A DNA stretch of 64,000 nt from Chitinimonas sp. BJYL2. GTDB taxonomy: Bacteria; Pseudomonadota; Gammaproteobacteria; Burkholderiales; Chitinimonadaceae. A model generated the notes under the pieces. That model saw only the letters and a list, made by a program, of their open reading frames with translations, was not told where the DNA came from and ran no database searches. The stretch covers positions 124,001 to 188,000 of the forward strand of contig NZ_JANZKW010000002.1 of assembly GCF_027257935.1 (NCBI RefSeq), given 5' to 3'. Both the position numbers and the translations under genes were made by a program. Each line of letters opens with the position of its first letter. The stretch's first letter is position 1. This document shows, piece after piece, positions 39,799 through 49,316 of the stretch.

Positions 39799-41151
39799 TC
39801 ACAGGCTGGCAGGCAGGCCAACCCCGCTCAGCACTTGTACGAAGGGGCTGATGGCGATGGCAAAGCTGCCATTACCAAGCTCGCCGGCAAGATTGCTGCC
39901 GCTCGCCCACAGACTGCCATCCGTCTTCAGGGCAAGCGTGTGATTCAGCCCCGCTGCCAATGCAGCAACGCCGGTCAGCGTCTGGCTGAACTGCATCTGC
40001 GCTCCCAGCATCCCCTGGCCCAGTTGCCCGTAAGCATTGCTACCCGTGGTCCAGACCGTGCCATCGCGCTTGAGAAGGGCCGAATGGCTGCCTCCAGCGG
40101 CCACTGCCCAACCATTACTGGCAACTTGTGTAAAGCTGGTCTGGCTGATGCCGCCATTACCTAGCTGTCCATAAGTGCCCTCGCCGCTCGCCCAGACCGT
40201 ACCGTCATGCTTGAGTACCAGGGTATGGCGACCACCTGTTGCTACCGCGGCGACCCCGGCCATTACCTGTACAAACTGGCTGCGCGCGTTGTTATCACCG
40301 GTTCCCAGTTGGCCGCTCGCGTTACGTCCGGCTACCCAGAGAGAGTTGTCATGTTTGATGACCGCGATATGACTGTCGCCCGCCGCCACCTGCTTGACGC
40401 CCTCCAGAATGGATGTGAACTGGTGTCGGTACTCCGCGCCAAGCACACCCGTGGCGTTGTATCCCGCCGCCCACAGGCTGCCATCCTGCTTGAGCGCCAG
40501 CGAGTAGTTCTGTGCCGCCACTACGACTTTCACGTTGCTCAACACGGCGCCAAACTGAGTGCGGCTGCTGGTATTGCCGCTACCTAGCTGGCCCTCATTG
40601 TTGCGGCCGGCACTCCAGACGCTGCCATCCTGCTTGAGGATCAACGTATGGCTACCTCCGCCCGATACGCCCTTGACGCCAAGCATCGGCGATTCAAACA
40701 ATCGGCGGTTGTTGATATCACCCAAGCCAAGTTGCCCTTGGCTGTTTTGCCCAGCAAGCCACAGGCTGCCATCGGACTTCAACGCGTAACTGGTGCTTTC
40801 ACCTGCTGCCATTGGCGCCACGGGCGTTTGCAGTTCGGCCATAAAACTGACGCTGACCGTGCAGGAAGCGGTGATGACGCCCGTTGTGTAGGTGTTGCCA
40901 CTGAGCGTGCCATTGCAGCCACTCAGACTGGCAATCACCTGGCCGCTTGACGGTGTAATGGTGAAGCTGGCGACGCCCCCGCTGCTGACCGTGGCGGCAG
41001 CGGGCGAGATGGTGCCGCCCGTGGCGGCACTGGTACTGACAGTGATGCTTGTCGCTGGTGGGGTGGTACTGCCGGCATCGCTACCGCCACCACAGGCGGC
41101 CATCAGGCACGACAAGAAAAGTGTGGATATCACCTTTGTAGATCGGATCAT
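39799..41151 (-). CDS. Lipoprotein with seven RCC1 repeats
   Basis: 450 aa from the M at 41151; a longer frame starts 20 codons earlier without a signal peptide. The lipobox SCLMAAC is followed by Gly/Ser/Thr/Pro. Residues about 35-110 are a bacterial Ig-like or InlB-B-type module (TSITVSTSAATGGTISPAAA). Then seven RCC1-type repeats of about 48 aa, each with LK.DGS.W..G.N..GQLG.G, forming one beta-propeller. Cell-surface or periplasmic; the partner is unknown. It lies directly downstream of flgL on the same strand. Confidence 0.85.
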   Translation of the reverse strand: MIRSTKVISTLFLSCLMAACGGGSDAGSTTPPATSITVSTSAATGGTISPAAATVSSGGVASFTITPSSGQVIASLSGCNGTLSGNTYTTGVITASCTVSVSFMAELQTPVAPMAAGESTSYALKSDGSLWLAGQNSQGQLGLGDINNRRLFESPMLGVKGVSGGGSHTLILKQDGSVWSAGRNNEGQLGSGNTSSRTQFGAVLSNVKVVVAAQNYSLALKQDGSLWAAGYNATGVLGAEYRHQFTSILEGVKQVAAGDSHIAVIKHDNSLWVAGRNASGQLGTGDNNARSQFVQVMAGVAAVATGGRHTLVLKHDGTVWASGEGTYGQLGNGGISQTSFTQVASNGWAVAAGGSHSALLKRDGTVWTTGSNAYGQLGQGMLGAQMQFSQTLTGVAALAAGLNHTLALKTDGSLWASGSNLAGELGNGSFAIAISPFVQVLSGVGLPASL

Positions 41152-41243
41152 GCAGGGGTCCCATCGGATGGATTGGATTGAATCGGTCCGCGAACAAGGT
41201 GGGTAAGCCATGGCGGACTGGCTGCAGTGGACGCGAAAATGCC

Positions 41244-41320
41244 GCGCGCCCGGTAAAACCAGGCGCGCAGGTTAGCAGTGCATTCGATGTGAGCGGCCTG
41301 GCAGCCTGCCGCCAGGCCGC
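41244..41320 (-). terminator. Two GC-rich hairpins downstream of flgL
   Basis: 41244-41268 is GCGCGCC/GGCGCGC with an inner GGT/ACC; 41293-41320 is a perfect 10-bp stem GCGGCCTGGC/GCCAGGCCGC with an 8-base loop. Neither has a U-run. They close the flagellar cluster before the RCC1 lipoprotein gene. Confidence 0.5.
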
Positions 41321-41345
41321 AAGGTGTCAGAAATTGGCGACAGCT

Positions 41346-43016
41346 TTAGCCGCCGATGTATTGGAACAGCGACAGGTTCTGCGTCTTCGAGAATGACTGC
41401 CGTGCCGCATCCAGGTAGGTCTGCGTCTGCGTGAAGTCACTGATCGCCTTGGTGTAGTCCAGATCGATCAGGCTGGAGATGGTCGCCTTGAACTGCACAT
41501 TCAGATCTTCATTGGTGTTCTGCGTTGACTCGCCCTCCTTCTGACGCGACCCGACGCTGGCCTGCACCGTCAAGACCCGGCTCAGGACGTTGTCGAGATT
41601 CGACAATGCCACGTTCAGGCGATTCTGGAACAACGCACCACCGATATCGTTATTCACGTAGTCAGTCAGTGCGGTACTGAAGTCGCCGAGGGTGCTGAAC
41701 ACGTCCTTGTCCACGCTTGGCTCAATGCTGAACGCATCGCCATCCTTGGGCACACCCGTCACCGAAATCTTCGCGCCGAAATCCCAGCCCGCGTAGAGCC
41801 CCGTTTCGCCCGCCAATTGTGCAAACACGATTTCAGAACCCGCCGTGTAGGCGCGCGGGAAGGCGTTGGGGCGGCCTGCGCCAATATTGTCAGTGCGCCC
41901 GCCTGCCGGCAGGCCGGTCGTGTAGTTGTAGCCATCGATCAGCGAACGGTTGTAGTTGGGGTTCGCTGTCACCCCATCCGGCAGGATGGGCTGGTTGTCG
42001 ATGATGTCGTAGCTGGTCAGCGTTTTGGTCGGGCTGGCCGGGTCGGGTACGACGTGGAACTGGATGCGATAGCGCTCGTTGTTGTTGGTGTTCACCCACT
42101 TGAGCGGATCGCTCACCACGCCCGGGCTGATGACTCCGGTTCCACCGTTGCTGGTGTTCTTGCCGTCGAACGTCGCCGTGGCGGGCACGACGGTGGACGG
42201 CACACCCTGCGCCTGAATCACCATGCCAAGGGCATTGACCCCACCAAGCAATGCTGCCGGTGTTTGCACACTGGTTGCACCATCGCTGATACGTGTGATG
42301 GTGTAGTTGGCGCCATCCCAGTCTACCCGGTAGTCCGATTCGACATAGCCACCGGCCGGGTCGCGCGAGAACTGGATCGGGCCGCTATCGGCCAGCGTGA
42401 CGGTACGTGGCAGGTTGGGCCGGCCCAGATTGGATTCGAACGTACCATTACCGGTCTTGATATTGACGAAAACATCCGTACCGGAGTTCGAGACCGGAAT
42501 CTGCCTTGACGGTGAAATCTGCACGGCGCGCGCACCCTGATCGCCGTCGTAACGGATATTGCCAAAGGCCAGTTCGTTGAAGGGTTTGGTATCGCCCTTG
42601 TAACCGGAAAAGATGTAAAGCCCATTGCCGTCGGTCGTGTTGGCAATGCCCAGAAGCTGTTGATATTTGCCGCGAATATCGGCATCGATCATCCGCTTTT
42701 CCGCATTGGTCAGCGCCGGGTTACCTGCCTGAACGGCCAGTTGCTGGATATCCTGAATGGTGGACACCACGCTCTGGAGATTGGCCTCGGTGAGCGCCAG
42801 CGTGTCGTTGGCGTATTTATTGTTCTCGATGTACTGCCCATTCAGGCTGACCGACTGCTGCAGATCGAGCGAACGCGCGGAAGCCACCGGGTCATCCGAT
42901 GGGGTGAGAATGGCTCGGCCAGTCGAGAGCTGGTTCTGCAGCTTGAACAGATCAACCTGGCGATTGTTCAGGTTGAACACGCCCTGGTTGTAGATGGAAG
43001 CGGTAGCGACGCGCAT
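41346..43016 (-). CDS. flgL: FlgL, hook-filament junction protein (HAP3)
   Basis: 556 aa; E. coli FlgL has about 317. The N-terminus (MRVATASIYNQGVFNLNNRQ) and C-terminus (QKEGESTQNTNEDLNVQFKA, QTYLDAARQSFSKTQNLSL) are the conserved D0/D1 helices that pack next to FlgK at the hook-filament junction. The extra 240 residues are a middle insertion with Gly/Asn-rich beta sequence. Residues 227-246 (SDYRVDWDGANYTITR) resemble FlgK 362-383. It follows flgK after 32 bases. Confidence 0.94.
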   Translation of the reverse strand: MRVATASIYNQGVFNLNNRQVDLFKLQNQLSTGRAILTPSDDPVASARSLDLQQSVSLNGQYIENNKYANDTLALTEANLQSVVSTIQDIQQLAVQAGNPALTNAEKRMIDADIRGKYQQLLGIANTTDGNGLYIFSGYKGDTKPFNELAFGNIRYDGDQGARAVQISPSRQIPVSNSGTDVFVNIKTGNGTFESNLGRPNLPRTVTLADSGPIQFSRDPAGGYVESDYRVDWDGANYTITRISDGATSVQTPAALLGGVNALGMVIQAQGVPSTVVPATATFDGKNTSNGGTGVISPGVVSDPLKWVNTNNNERYRIQFHVVPDPASPTKTLTSYDIIDNQPILPDGVTANPNYNRSLIDGYNYTTGLPAGGRTDNIGAGRPNAFPRAYTAGSEIVFAQLAGETGLYAGWDFGAKISVTGVPKDGDAFSIEPSVDKDVFSTLGDFSTALTDYVNNDIGGALFQNRLNVALSNLDNVLSRVLTVQASVGSRQKEGESTQNTNEDLNVQFKATISSLIDLDYTKAISDFTQTQTYLDAARQSFSKTQNLSLFQYIGG

Positions 43017-43048
43017 GATTTGGACTCCTGCTCTGACTAGCTGTCGGC

Positions 43049-45562
43049 TTAGCGGCCGATATTCAACACTTCGTCGAATGCCCGCTGGGCAACCTGGATG
43101 GTTCGGCTGGCAGCCAGATACGCTTGTTGGTACACCAACAAATTGGCAGCCTCTTCATCCAGATTCACACCGGATACATCGGCCATCTTGGTCTCGGTCT
43201 GTTGCAGCAGCGAGGCTTGAGCAGCCTGGTTGATCTTGACCTGATTGGCGCGAACGCCAACATCCGATACCAGTTTGCTGTAAGCGCCCTGAAAGCTGGT
43301 TGTGCCGTTGGCAAGCTTGTTGGCGGTTTGCAATACACCTATCGCCAGCATGTTGCGTGCATCGGCCTTGCCGCCGCTATTGCCCTCGATCAGGAAAGTG
43401 TCGCCCGCTGCCGGCAGCCCGCTCACCTGGATGGTCCAGCCGTTGAAGGTGATGTTGGAACCGGAGGTGTAAGGCTGATTCGACATCGGGGCCGCCGTGA
43501 TCGGATCATTGAGCACCGTGCCGGTGGCTGGATCGATCAGATCGTAGGTTGTGGCCGGGTTGTTGAAGCGCACGGCAACCGGCGTCTTCAGGGCAAGGTC
43601 GATCGGCACGGTACTGACCGCACCTGCAGAGACCGTTGCCGTGCCGTTGTTACGGCGCGGGTCAATCAGGAACCGGTCGCCCGCGGCCGGTGCGCCCGCA
43701 ATCTGAACGGTCCAGCCGTTATAAGTGATGTTGTTGCCTGCCACATACGCCTGGTTCGCCGCCAGGGTTGCGCCGGTCGCGGCATCGCGGATGTCGTAGC
43801 TGGCCGCGCCGGTAAAGACGATCTCGATCTTTTTGGTGGCCGCACCACCCTGTGCCTGCATTGAGGCAGTGATGCTGGTGATGGTACCGGTGCCGGTATT
43901 GGCGGTATCGGCCGAACTGGCAATGCTGACTGTGTCTGAAGAGGTACGGATGGGGGTGGCGGCTGCCACCTTGGCAGTATCCTTCACCATCACGGTCAGA
44001 TTGTCGGCAAATCCTCGTGTTGGCTGCACGGTGAAGCGGTCGCCCGGATTCGGCGTGCCCGTATTGATGCGAAACTGCATCCCGTCGATCTGAACCGGCG
44101 GATTGGCCCACTCATTGGCCGTGATATTGAAAACCGCGCCATCTTCCTTGCGCACCACGCGGTAGTCGGGCTGGTCATAAATGAATTCGTAATCGCTGGT
44201 TGTCAGCTTGCTGGGATCGTAAATCGAGACCTGCAGGTCTGCGGTGCCCGTATTGTTGTCGTTGGCAATCACGTTCGATGCGGCGGGCAGAAAGCTGACG
44301 CCATGGTTGCGTCCTGCTACCAGGTCAGCGGACAACTGAAAGCGCACACCAAAGGCCGAAAAGCCGGTCAGCGATGTCATCGCGCCGCTCGCCAGGGTAA
44401 CCGAGGCGGTCTGGCCATCGGTCAGCCGGGTGATGGTGTAGTTGGTTCCGGTGGCGTCCAGTGCGACGTTGTAATCACTCTCCACGAAGGGCAGAGCCGA
44501 GGTCAGTTCTGCGGTCAGCGATGGGCCGCCAGCACCGCCCAGATCATGTTGGGCGTTGACGCGTTCGGCATAGAACTGGAAGAAGTTGCCGCCATACTGA
44601 CCGTTCAGGTCTTGGCCACTCCGGTGCTGCACATTCACTGCCTGTGCCAGTGCAACGGCTACCCGACCCAGAGAATTCTGGGCCACATCCAGCACTTCCT
44701 TGCGGAACTCCAGCACACCACCCAGCGAGCCCCCGGTAATCATGCTGCTTGGAATGATCGCGGTGACGCCATACTGCTGATACGCCACATCGAAGCGGGA
44801 GGGATCATCCGCGGCCTGCACGGCGCCAAGCGTGAAAGCCTGGTTGCCCACGACCAGATTCTGGCCGTTACCGATAAAGATGTTGTAGCTGCCATCAGAT
44901 TGCTTGATGACCGTGGACTTCACATATTTGTTGAGTTCCTTGACCAGCTGATCACGCTGGTCGAGCAGATCGTTGGGCGGATTACCGCCGCCAGCGCCCT
45001 TGGCCAGAATGATCTGGTCATTCAGGTTGGCCAGTTGGCCGGTAATCGAATTGATGCTGTCTACGGTTGCCTTGATCTCGGTATTCACATCCTCACGGAG
45101 CGTCTGCATACGGCCATTCACCGTATTGAGCTTCTGGATCATGGCCTCAGCCAAGCCAAGCAGGGATTGGCGTGCCGGTACGCTTTGCGGGTTGTTCGCA
45201 ACCGTCTGGATCCCAGTAAAGAAGTCCTGCAGTGAGGGCGAGAAACCGGCACTGGGGTCCGCCAGCAGGTTGTCCAGATCGTCCAGGTGCGACTTGAGGT
45301 TGCTCAGGTAGCCTTCCTGCGTCTGCGCCAGTTGCACTTGGCGGCCAATGAACTCGTTGTAGATCCGCTGGATAGTATCGACTTCAACGCCGCGCCCCAG
45401 GAAGCCACCACCCGTCGGGGTGGGCTCCACGGCGCTCTGGGTGATGGTCTGGCGGTTGTAGCCAGGCGTGCTGGCGTTGGCGATGTTGTGGCTGGTGGTA
45501 TTGAGACCGATCTGTGCTGCCTTCAGTCCCGAAACCGCAATGCCGTAAATGCTGTTACCCAT
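43049..45562 (-). CDS. flgK: FlgK, hook-filament junction protein (HAP1)
   Basis: 837 aa; E. coli FlgK is about 547. D0/D1 helices are at the N-terminus (NTTSHNIANASTPGYNRQ) and the C-terminus (GVNLDEEAANLLVYQQAYLA). The middle holds repeated modules: residues 588-635 and 671-726 are a tandem duplication (ITYNGWTVQIAGAPAAGDRF versus ITFNGWTIQVSGLPAAGDTF), and 457-515 may be a third, diverged copy. It joins the hook to the filament together with FlgL. Confidence 0.95.
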   Translation of the reverse strand: MGNSIYGIAVSGLKAAQIGLNTTSHNIANASTPGYNRQTITQSAVEPTPTGGGFLGRGVEVDTIQRIYNEFIGRQVQLAQTQEGYLSNLKSHLDDLDNLLADPSAGFSPSLQDFFTGIQTVANNPQSVPARQSLLGLAEAMIQKLNTVNGRMQTLREDVNTEIKATVDSINSITGQLANLNDQIILAKGAGGGNPPNDLLDQRDQLVKELNKYVKSTVIKQSDGSYNIFIGNGQNLVVGNQAFTLGAVQAADDPSRFDVAYQQYGVTAIIPSSMITGGSLGGVLEFRKEVLDVAQNSLGRVAVALAQAVNVQHRSGQDLNGQYGGNFFQFYAERVNAQHDLGGAGGPSLTAELTSALPFVESDYNVALDATGTNYTITRLTDGQTASVTLASGAMTSLTGFSAFGVRFQLSADLVAGRNHGVSFLPAASNVIANDNNTGTADLQVSIYDPSKLTTSDYEFIYDQPDYRVVRKEDGAVFNITANEWANPPVQIDGMQFRINTGTPNPGDRFTVQPTRGFADNLTVMVKDTAKVAAATPIRTSSDTVSIASSADTANTGTGTITSITASMQAQGGAATKKIEIVFTGAASYDIRDAATGATLAANQAYVAGNNITYNGWTVQIAGAPAAGDRFLIDPRRNNGTATVSAGAVSTVPIDLALKTPVAVRFNNPATTYDLIDPATGTVLNDPITAAPMSNQPYTSGSNITFNGWTIQVSGLPAAGDTFLIEGNSGGKADARNMLAIGVLQTANKLANGTTSFQGAYSKLVSDVGVRANQVKINQAAQASLLQQTETKMADVSGVNLDEEAANLLVYQQAYLAASRTIQVAQRAFDEVLNIGR

Positions 45563-45589
45563 GATGTTCTACCTCTCTGGCCGGGCGAT

Positions 45590-46477
45590 TCAGGCCGCAG
45601 CCCGATAGGCGCGCAGTGCCGGATGCTCGGCAACACGGGCAAGTTTTCTGGCGTAGGCGGGATCGGTGGCATAACCACCCTCCTGCAAGCCGCTGGCAAA
45701 GGCCTTGGCATCGCTGCCGGCTTGCACGGCATCGCCATAGCGGCGCGACAAGAGCTTCGCGTAATCGGCAAAAGCATCGGCGTAGCTGTCATAGGCGCGG
45801 AAGCGCTCGACCCGTTTCTGCGCGACGCCATCAACGTATTCGGTGGTGGTGATGTCGGCCGTCTTGCCGGTCCAGCTGCTGCCTGCCTTGATACCGAACA
45901 GGTTGTGGGTGTTGTTGCCCTTCGCATCCGTGATCGGCTTCTTGCCCCAGCCGGTTTCCAGCGCGGCATGGGCCAGCATCAGGTGCGGCGACAAGCCCAG
46001 CATTTGCGCGGCGCCGGAGGCAGCTTCACCCAGGGTCTCGACAAAGCTGCTGGAGTTGGCCGGCGCGGCTGCCGGGGCAGCGGCAGGATTTGCCGCCCGC
46101 GCGGTCTCCACGCCTCGGGCGGGGCTGCGCTGTGGCTGTTGGAGCAGGCTTGGATTGCCCATGCGCTCAATCTGCGCCGCAATCACATCGGCCAGCCCAA
46201 GCCCCTTGCCGCTGGTCATGGTCTGTGACAACTGCTGGTCGTACATCGAGCGGAACATGCCGACCGAATTGCTTTCCAGCTCGTCAAACTTGGGGGATGC
46301 CTCGCGCATGGACTTCATCACCATATCGAGAAACATCTTCTCGAACTGACCCGCGACCTCGCGCGCAGCACCCTTGGGGTCCTTGGCGACGCGGGCGCGC
46401 AGATCGCCCACGGCCTGTGCGTCAATCGCGAGGCGGGCGTTCAGAGCGGCGTTCTGGCTGGCGGTAGAGAGGGACAT
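45590..46477 (-). CDS. flgJ: FlgJ, rod cap and peptidoglycan hydrolase
   Basis: 295 aa. Two domains: N-terminal rod-binding (about 35-100, VAGQFEKMFLDMVMKSMREA) and C-terminal glucosaminidase (about 145-290) with the catalytic glutamate E174 in AALETGWGK. A proline/alanine linker joins them. Dual-domain FlgJ is typical of beta- and gammaproteobacteria. A sigma-54 promoter lies 39 bases upstream, so it is transcribed at least partly apart from flgI. Confidence 0.95.
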   Translation of the reverse strand: MSLSTASQNAALNARLAIDAQAVGDLRARVAKDPKGAAREVAGQFEKMFLDMVMKSMREASPKFDELESNSVGMFRSMYDQQLSQTMTSGKGLGLADVIAAQIERMGNPSLLQQPQRSPARGVETARAANPAAAPAAAPANSSSFVETLGEAASGAAQMLGLSPHLMLAHAALETGWGKKPITDAKGNNTHNLFGIKAGSSWTGKTADITTTEYVDGVAQKRVERFRAYDSYADAFADYAKLLSRRYGDAVQAGSDAKAFASGLQEGGYATDPAYARKLARVAEHPALRAYRAAA

Positions 46478-46515
46478 GATGCTTTACCCGGTTCGACATT
46501 GGTCAGAACGGATAA

Positions 46516-46531
46516 AGCAGGTAGCGTGCCA
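46516..46531 (-). promoter_or_regulatory. Sigma-54 promoter of flgJ(KL)
   Basis: Reverse strand reads TGGCACG-N4-CTGCT: GG and GC at the proper 10-base spacing. It lies in the 158-base flgI-flgJ gap. Confidence 0.75.
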
Positions 46532-46604
46532 GAATGCAAGTCTATGATTCTATTGAATCAATCTGGCAAAAATACGAAGGCTGGGGGTGTCTGGCAGGAC
46601 GAGG

Positions 46605-46610
46605 CGGCAA
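46605..46610 (-). promoter_or_regulatory. Candidate enhancer hexamer (CGGCAA) for flgJ
   Basis: One exact CGGCAA 75 bases upstream of the flgJ -24 element, in the context GCGGCAAG shared with flgB and flgF; CTGGCAAA at 46563-46570 is a near match. Confidence 0.4.
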
Positions 46611-46635
46611 GATTCTCCGCCCGGCTGATCCGCGG

Positions 46636-47745
46636 TCAGATGACTTCGAGTTCGGCCTTGAGCGCGCCTGCGGATTTCATGGCCTGGAGGATGGCCAGCA
46701 GATCCTGCGGCGTAGCGCCGATCTGGTTGAGTGCGCGGACCACATCATTGAGCGAAGCGCTCTTGGGCACAGAGGTGACGCCGCCCTTCTCTGCCTTGAC
46801 TTCAACCGTGGCATTCTTGACCGGTGCGGTCTGGCCGCCTGACAAGGGGCCGGGTTGGCTGACGTCATTCTTGGCGGAGATGGTGACCGTGAGATTGCCG
46901 TGGGAAATCGCACACGGCTCCAGAGTGACCGCCTTGTTCATTACCACCGAGCCTGTACGTGCATTGATGATGACCTTGGCGATGGCCTCGTTGGGGACAA
47001 TGTTCAGGTCCTCCAGCCGGGCCATGAAGGCAACGCGGGCGTCCGGGTCCTGCGGGGCCCGGACCTGGATGGTACGGGCATCCAGTGCGCGGGCTGTGCT
47101 GACCCCGAAGCTGCTGTTGATGGTCTGCACTACCTTGCTGGCGGTGCCGAAATTGGCTTCGTTCAGGGATAGCTGAATGAACTCGCCATCCCCTACCCCC
47201 CCGGGGACTTCACGTTCAACCGTAGCGCCATTGGGCAATCTGCCCACCGCCAGCTGATTGACCTGGGTGCTGGAACCACCGGCCGATGCGCCGGCGCCGG
47301 CCACGATGACGTTGCCTTGGGCTATGGCGTAAATCTGCCCGTCGGCACCCTTTAGCGGACTCATCAGCAAGGTGCCGCCACGGAGGCTCTTGGCATTACC
47401 GATGGACGACACGGTAACGTCAATCTGCTGGCCTACTCGGGAATAAGGCGGCAGGACAGCCGTGACCGTCACTGCCGCGACGTTCTTGAGTTGCAGATTG
47501 GTACCTGGTGGTAGTTGCACGCCCAGTTGGGTAAGCATGTTGAGCACGCTTTGCACCGTAAATGGTGTCTGCGTGGTCTGGTCACCGCTTCCATCAAGGC
47601 CAACGACAATCCCGTAGCCGATAAGCTGGTTGGGACGTACGCCACCTACCGTGGTGAGCTCCTTGAGGCGCTGCGCCTGAGCCAGACTGCATCCCGCAAT
47701 CAGCAGCACACAGGCAATCAGACGGGCAGCGCGGGCAAGGATCAT
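46636..47745 (-). CDS. flgI: FlgI, flagellar P-ring protein
   Basis: 369 aa with a signal peptide of about 23 residues (LAQAQ). Forms the P-ring around the rod in the periplasm; FlgA is its chaperone. Family landmarks: LKELTTVGGVRPNQLIGYGIVVGLDGSGD (first part) and AKVIINARTGSVVMNKAVTL. It follows flgH after 21 bases and precedes the separately promoted flgJ. Confidence 0.96.
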   Translation of the reverse strand: MILARAARLIACVLLIAGCSLAQAQRLKELTTVGGVRPNQLIGYGIVVGLDGSGDQTTQTPFTVQSVLNMLTQLGVQLPPGTNLQLKNVAAVTVTAVLPPYSRVGQQIDVTVSSIGNAKSLRGGTLLMSPLKGADGQIYAIAQGNVIVAGAGASAGGSSTQVNQLAVGRLPNGATVEREVPGGVGDGEFIQLSLNEANFGTASKVVQTINSSFGVSTARALDARTIQVRAPQDPDARVAFMARLEDLNIVPNEAIAKVIINARTGSVVMNKAVTLEPCAISHGNLTVTISAKNDVSQPGPLSGGQTAPVKNATVEVKAEKGGVTSVPKSASLNDVVRALNQIGATPQDLLAILQAMKSAGALKAELEVI

Positions 47746-47766
47746 GGGTACTTGAGAAGTTCTGGG

Positions 47767-48435
47767 CTAGAAGGGCAAGAAGCTGAAGAAGAATTTCTGC
47801 AACCAGCCGGCGCGGTCAGCGCTGGCAATCGTGCCGCTGCCCATTTCTTCAATACGGGCCTCGGCGATGCGGTTTGAGGATACCACATTGCCTGCCTTCA
47901 CATCGGCAGGGTTCACGATGCCGGATACCCGCAAGTAACTGATCTCGCCGCGAATATTGACCTGTTTTTCACCGGCGATCACGAGGTTGCCATTGGCCAG
48001 CACGTCCGTTACCTGCGCTGTGATCGAGCCACGGAAGCTGTTGCTCGAACGCGCCGTTCCCTTGCCATCGTGCTTGTTGGAGGAGGCAGCATCCAGATTC
48101 AAACCACCCAGCAAACCGTTGTAAAGACGCGAATTGGCGGCAGCGGCAATTTCGGTGGTGTTTTCCGAGCTGCGCTCTGCGGTGATGGCCGAATTGCTCG
48201 ATGCATTCACCTGCTCTTCGATCATCACCGTCAGGTTGTCGCCCAGCCGGCGTGCAAGCGGGTCCTCGAACATCATGCGCGCACCCGCGGTCTGGTAGAT
48301 GCTGCCATTGGCCAGCACCACCGGTGCCTGTGCCATGGGCCGAACACTGGTGGGTTGCGTGATGATGGTGGGCGGCACGCTGCTGGCACAGGCGGTGAGC
48401 AGCAGCGGGGTCAGTACGATCAGTTTGCGGATCAT
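47767..48435 (-). CDS. flgH: FlgH, flagellar L-ring lipoprotein
   Basis: 222 aa. Lipobox LLLTAC with the acylated cysteine C16. Forms the outer-membrane L-ring. Conserved blocks: ARMMFEDPLARRLGDNLTVMIEE, ANGNLVIAGEKQVNIRGE and LRVSGIVNPADV. It needs LspA for maturation, which is encoded in this window. Confidence 0.96.
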   Translation of the reverse strand: MIRKLIVLTPLLLTACASSVPPTIITQPTSVRPMAQAPVVLANGSIYQTAGARMMFEDPLARRLGDNLTVMIEEQVNASSNSAITAERSSENTTEIAAAANSRLYNGLLGGLNLDAASSNKHDGKGTARSSNSFRGSITAQVTDVLANGNLVIAGEKQVNIRGEISYLRVSGIVNPADVKAGNVVSSNRIAEARIEEMGSGTIASADRAGWLQKFFFSFLPF

Positions 48436-48475
48436 GATGGCGTTCCTGTCTTTATGGGTATGTGCCGTTGATCAC

Positions 48476-49258
48476 TTACAGCTGCGTCAAGCGCTGTAGC
48501 ATCTGGTCAGACGTCTGGATCGACCGCGAGTTGATCTCATAAGCGCGCTGCGCCTGGATCATGTTGATCAGCTCTTCGGTGATGTTGACGTTGGACGTTT
48601 CCACATACTGCTGGTTGAGCACGCCCAGACCATTCTGGCCGGGATCTCCCACCTGTGGCGCACCCGAGGCCGCGGTTTCCATATAGATGTTCTCGCCCGC
48701 GCTCAGCAAACCGGCCGGATTGATGAAAGTAGCCAGCTGCACATTGCCGATCTGCGTAGCCTGGGTCTGGCCGGCTTGCAGTGCCGTCACCACCCCATCG
48801 CGGCTGACGCCGAATTGCAGCGTACCCTCGGGCACAGTGATGTTGCCGGCGAGCGGATAGCCCTCGGCGGTCACGATCACACCCTGGTTATTGAGCTGGA
48901 ACGCGCCATCACGGGTGTAGCCAATCGTGCCGTCAGGCATTTCGATCTGGAAGAAGCCGCGACCGTTGATAGCGAGGTCATACGGGTTATCCGTCAACTG
49001 CAGATTACCCTGCGTGTGGATGCGCTCGGTGGCCACGGGCTTGACGCCGGTGCCGAGCTGCAGGCCCGTAGGCAACTGCGTCTGCTGGCTGGTTGCGCCA
49101 CCCGGCTGGCGCAGGGTTTGATACAGCAGATCCTCGAACACGGCGCGGCTGCGTTTGAAGCCGTTGGTGTTGACGTTGGCGAGGTTGTTGGACACGACGT
49201 CGATGTTCATCTGCATCGCGTCCATGCCGGTTTTGGCGATCCATAGCGAGCGCATCAT
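48476..49258 (-). CDS. flgG: FlgG, distal rod protein
   Basis: 260 aa, the normal length. Begins [20 protein letters not shown] with the conserved [12 protein letters not shown] motif and ends with the axial-protein C-terminal helix [29 protein letters not shown] upstream serves as ribosome-binding site for either of the two adjacent ATGs. The gap to flgF is 58 bases and has no clear promoter. Confidence 0.96.
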   Translation of the reverse strand: MMRSLWIAKTGMDAMQMNIDVVSNNLANVNTNGFKRSRAVFEDLLYQTLRQPGGATSQQTQLPTGLQLGTGVKPVATERIHTQGNLQLTDNPYDLAINGRGFFQIEMPDGTIGYTRDGAFQLNNQGVIVTAEGYPLAGNITVPEGTLQFGVSRDGVVTALQAGQTQATQIGNVQLATFINPAGLLSAGENIYMETAASGAPQVGDPGQNGLGVLNQQYVETSNVNITEELINMIQAQRAYEINSRSIQTSDQMLQRLTQL

Positions 49259-49316
49259 GGCGGCAATCCTTTCCTGGTGATTCCTGTCGTTTTGTCTTTA
49301 TGCGTGCGCGGTGCGA

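Noticed and set aside
43030-43070. GCCGCTAA upstream of flgL as a sigma-28 -10 element
   Set aside because: It matches 7 of 8 positions, but at the required spacing the -35 region has almost no match.
49261-49266. CGGCAA just upstream of flgG
   Set aside because: It is a single copy next to the ribosome-binding site with no sigma-54 promoter nearby; probably chance.
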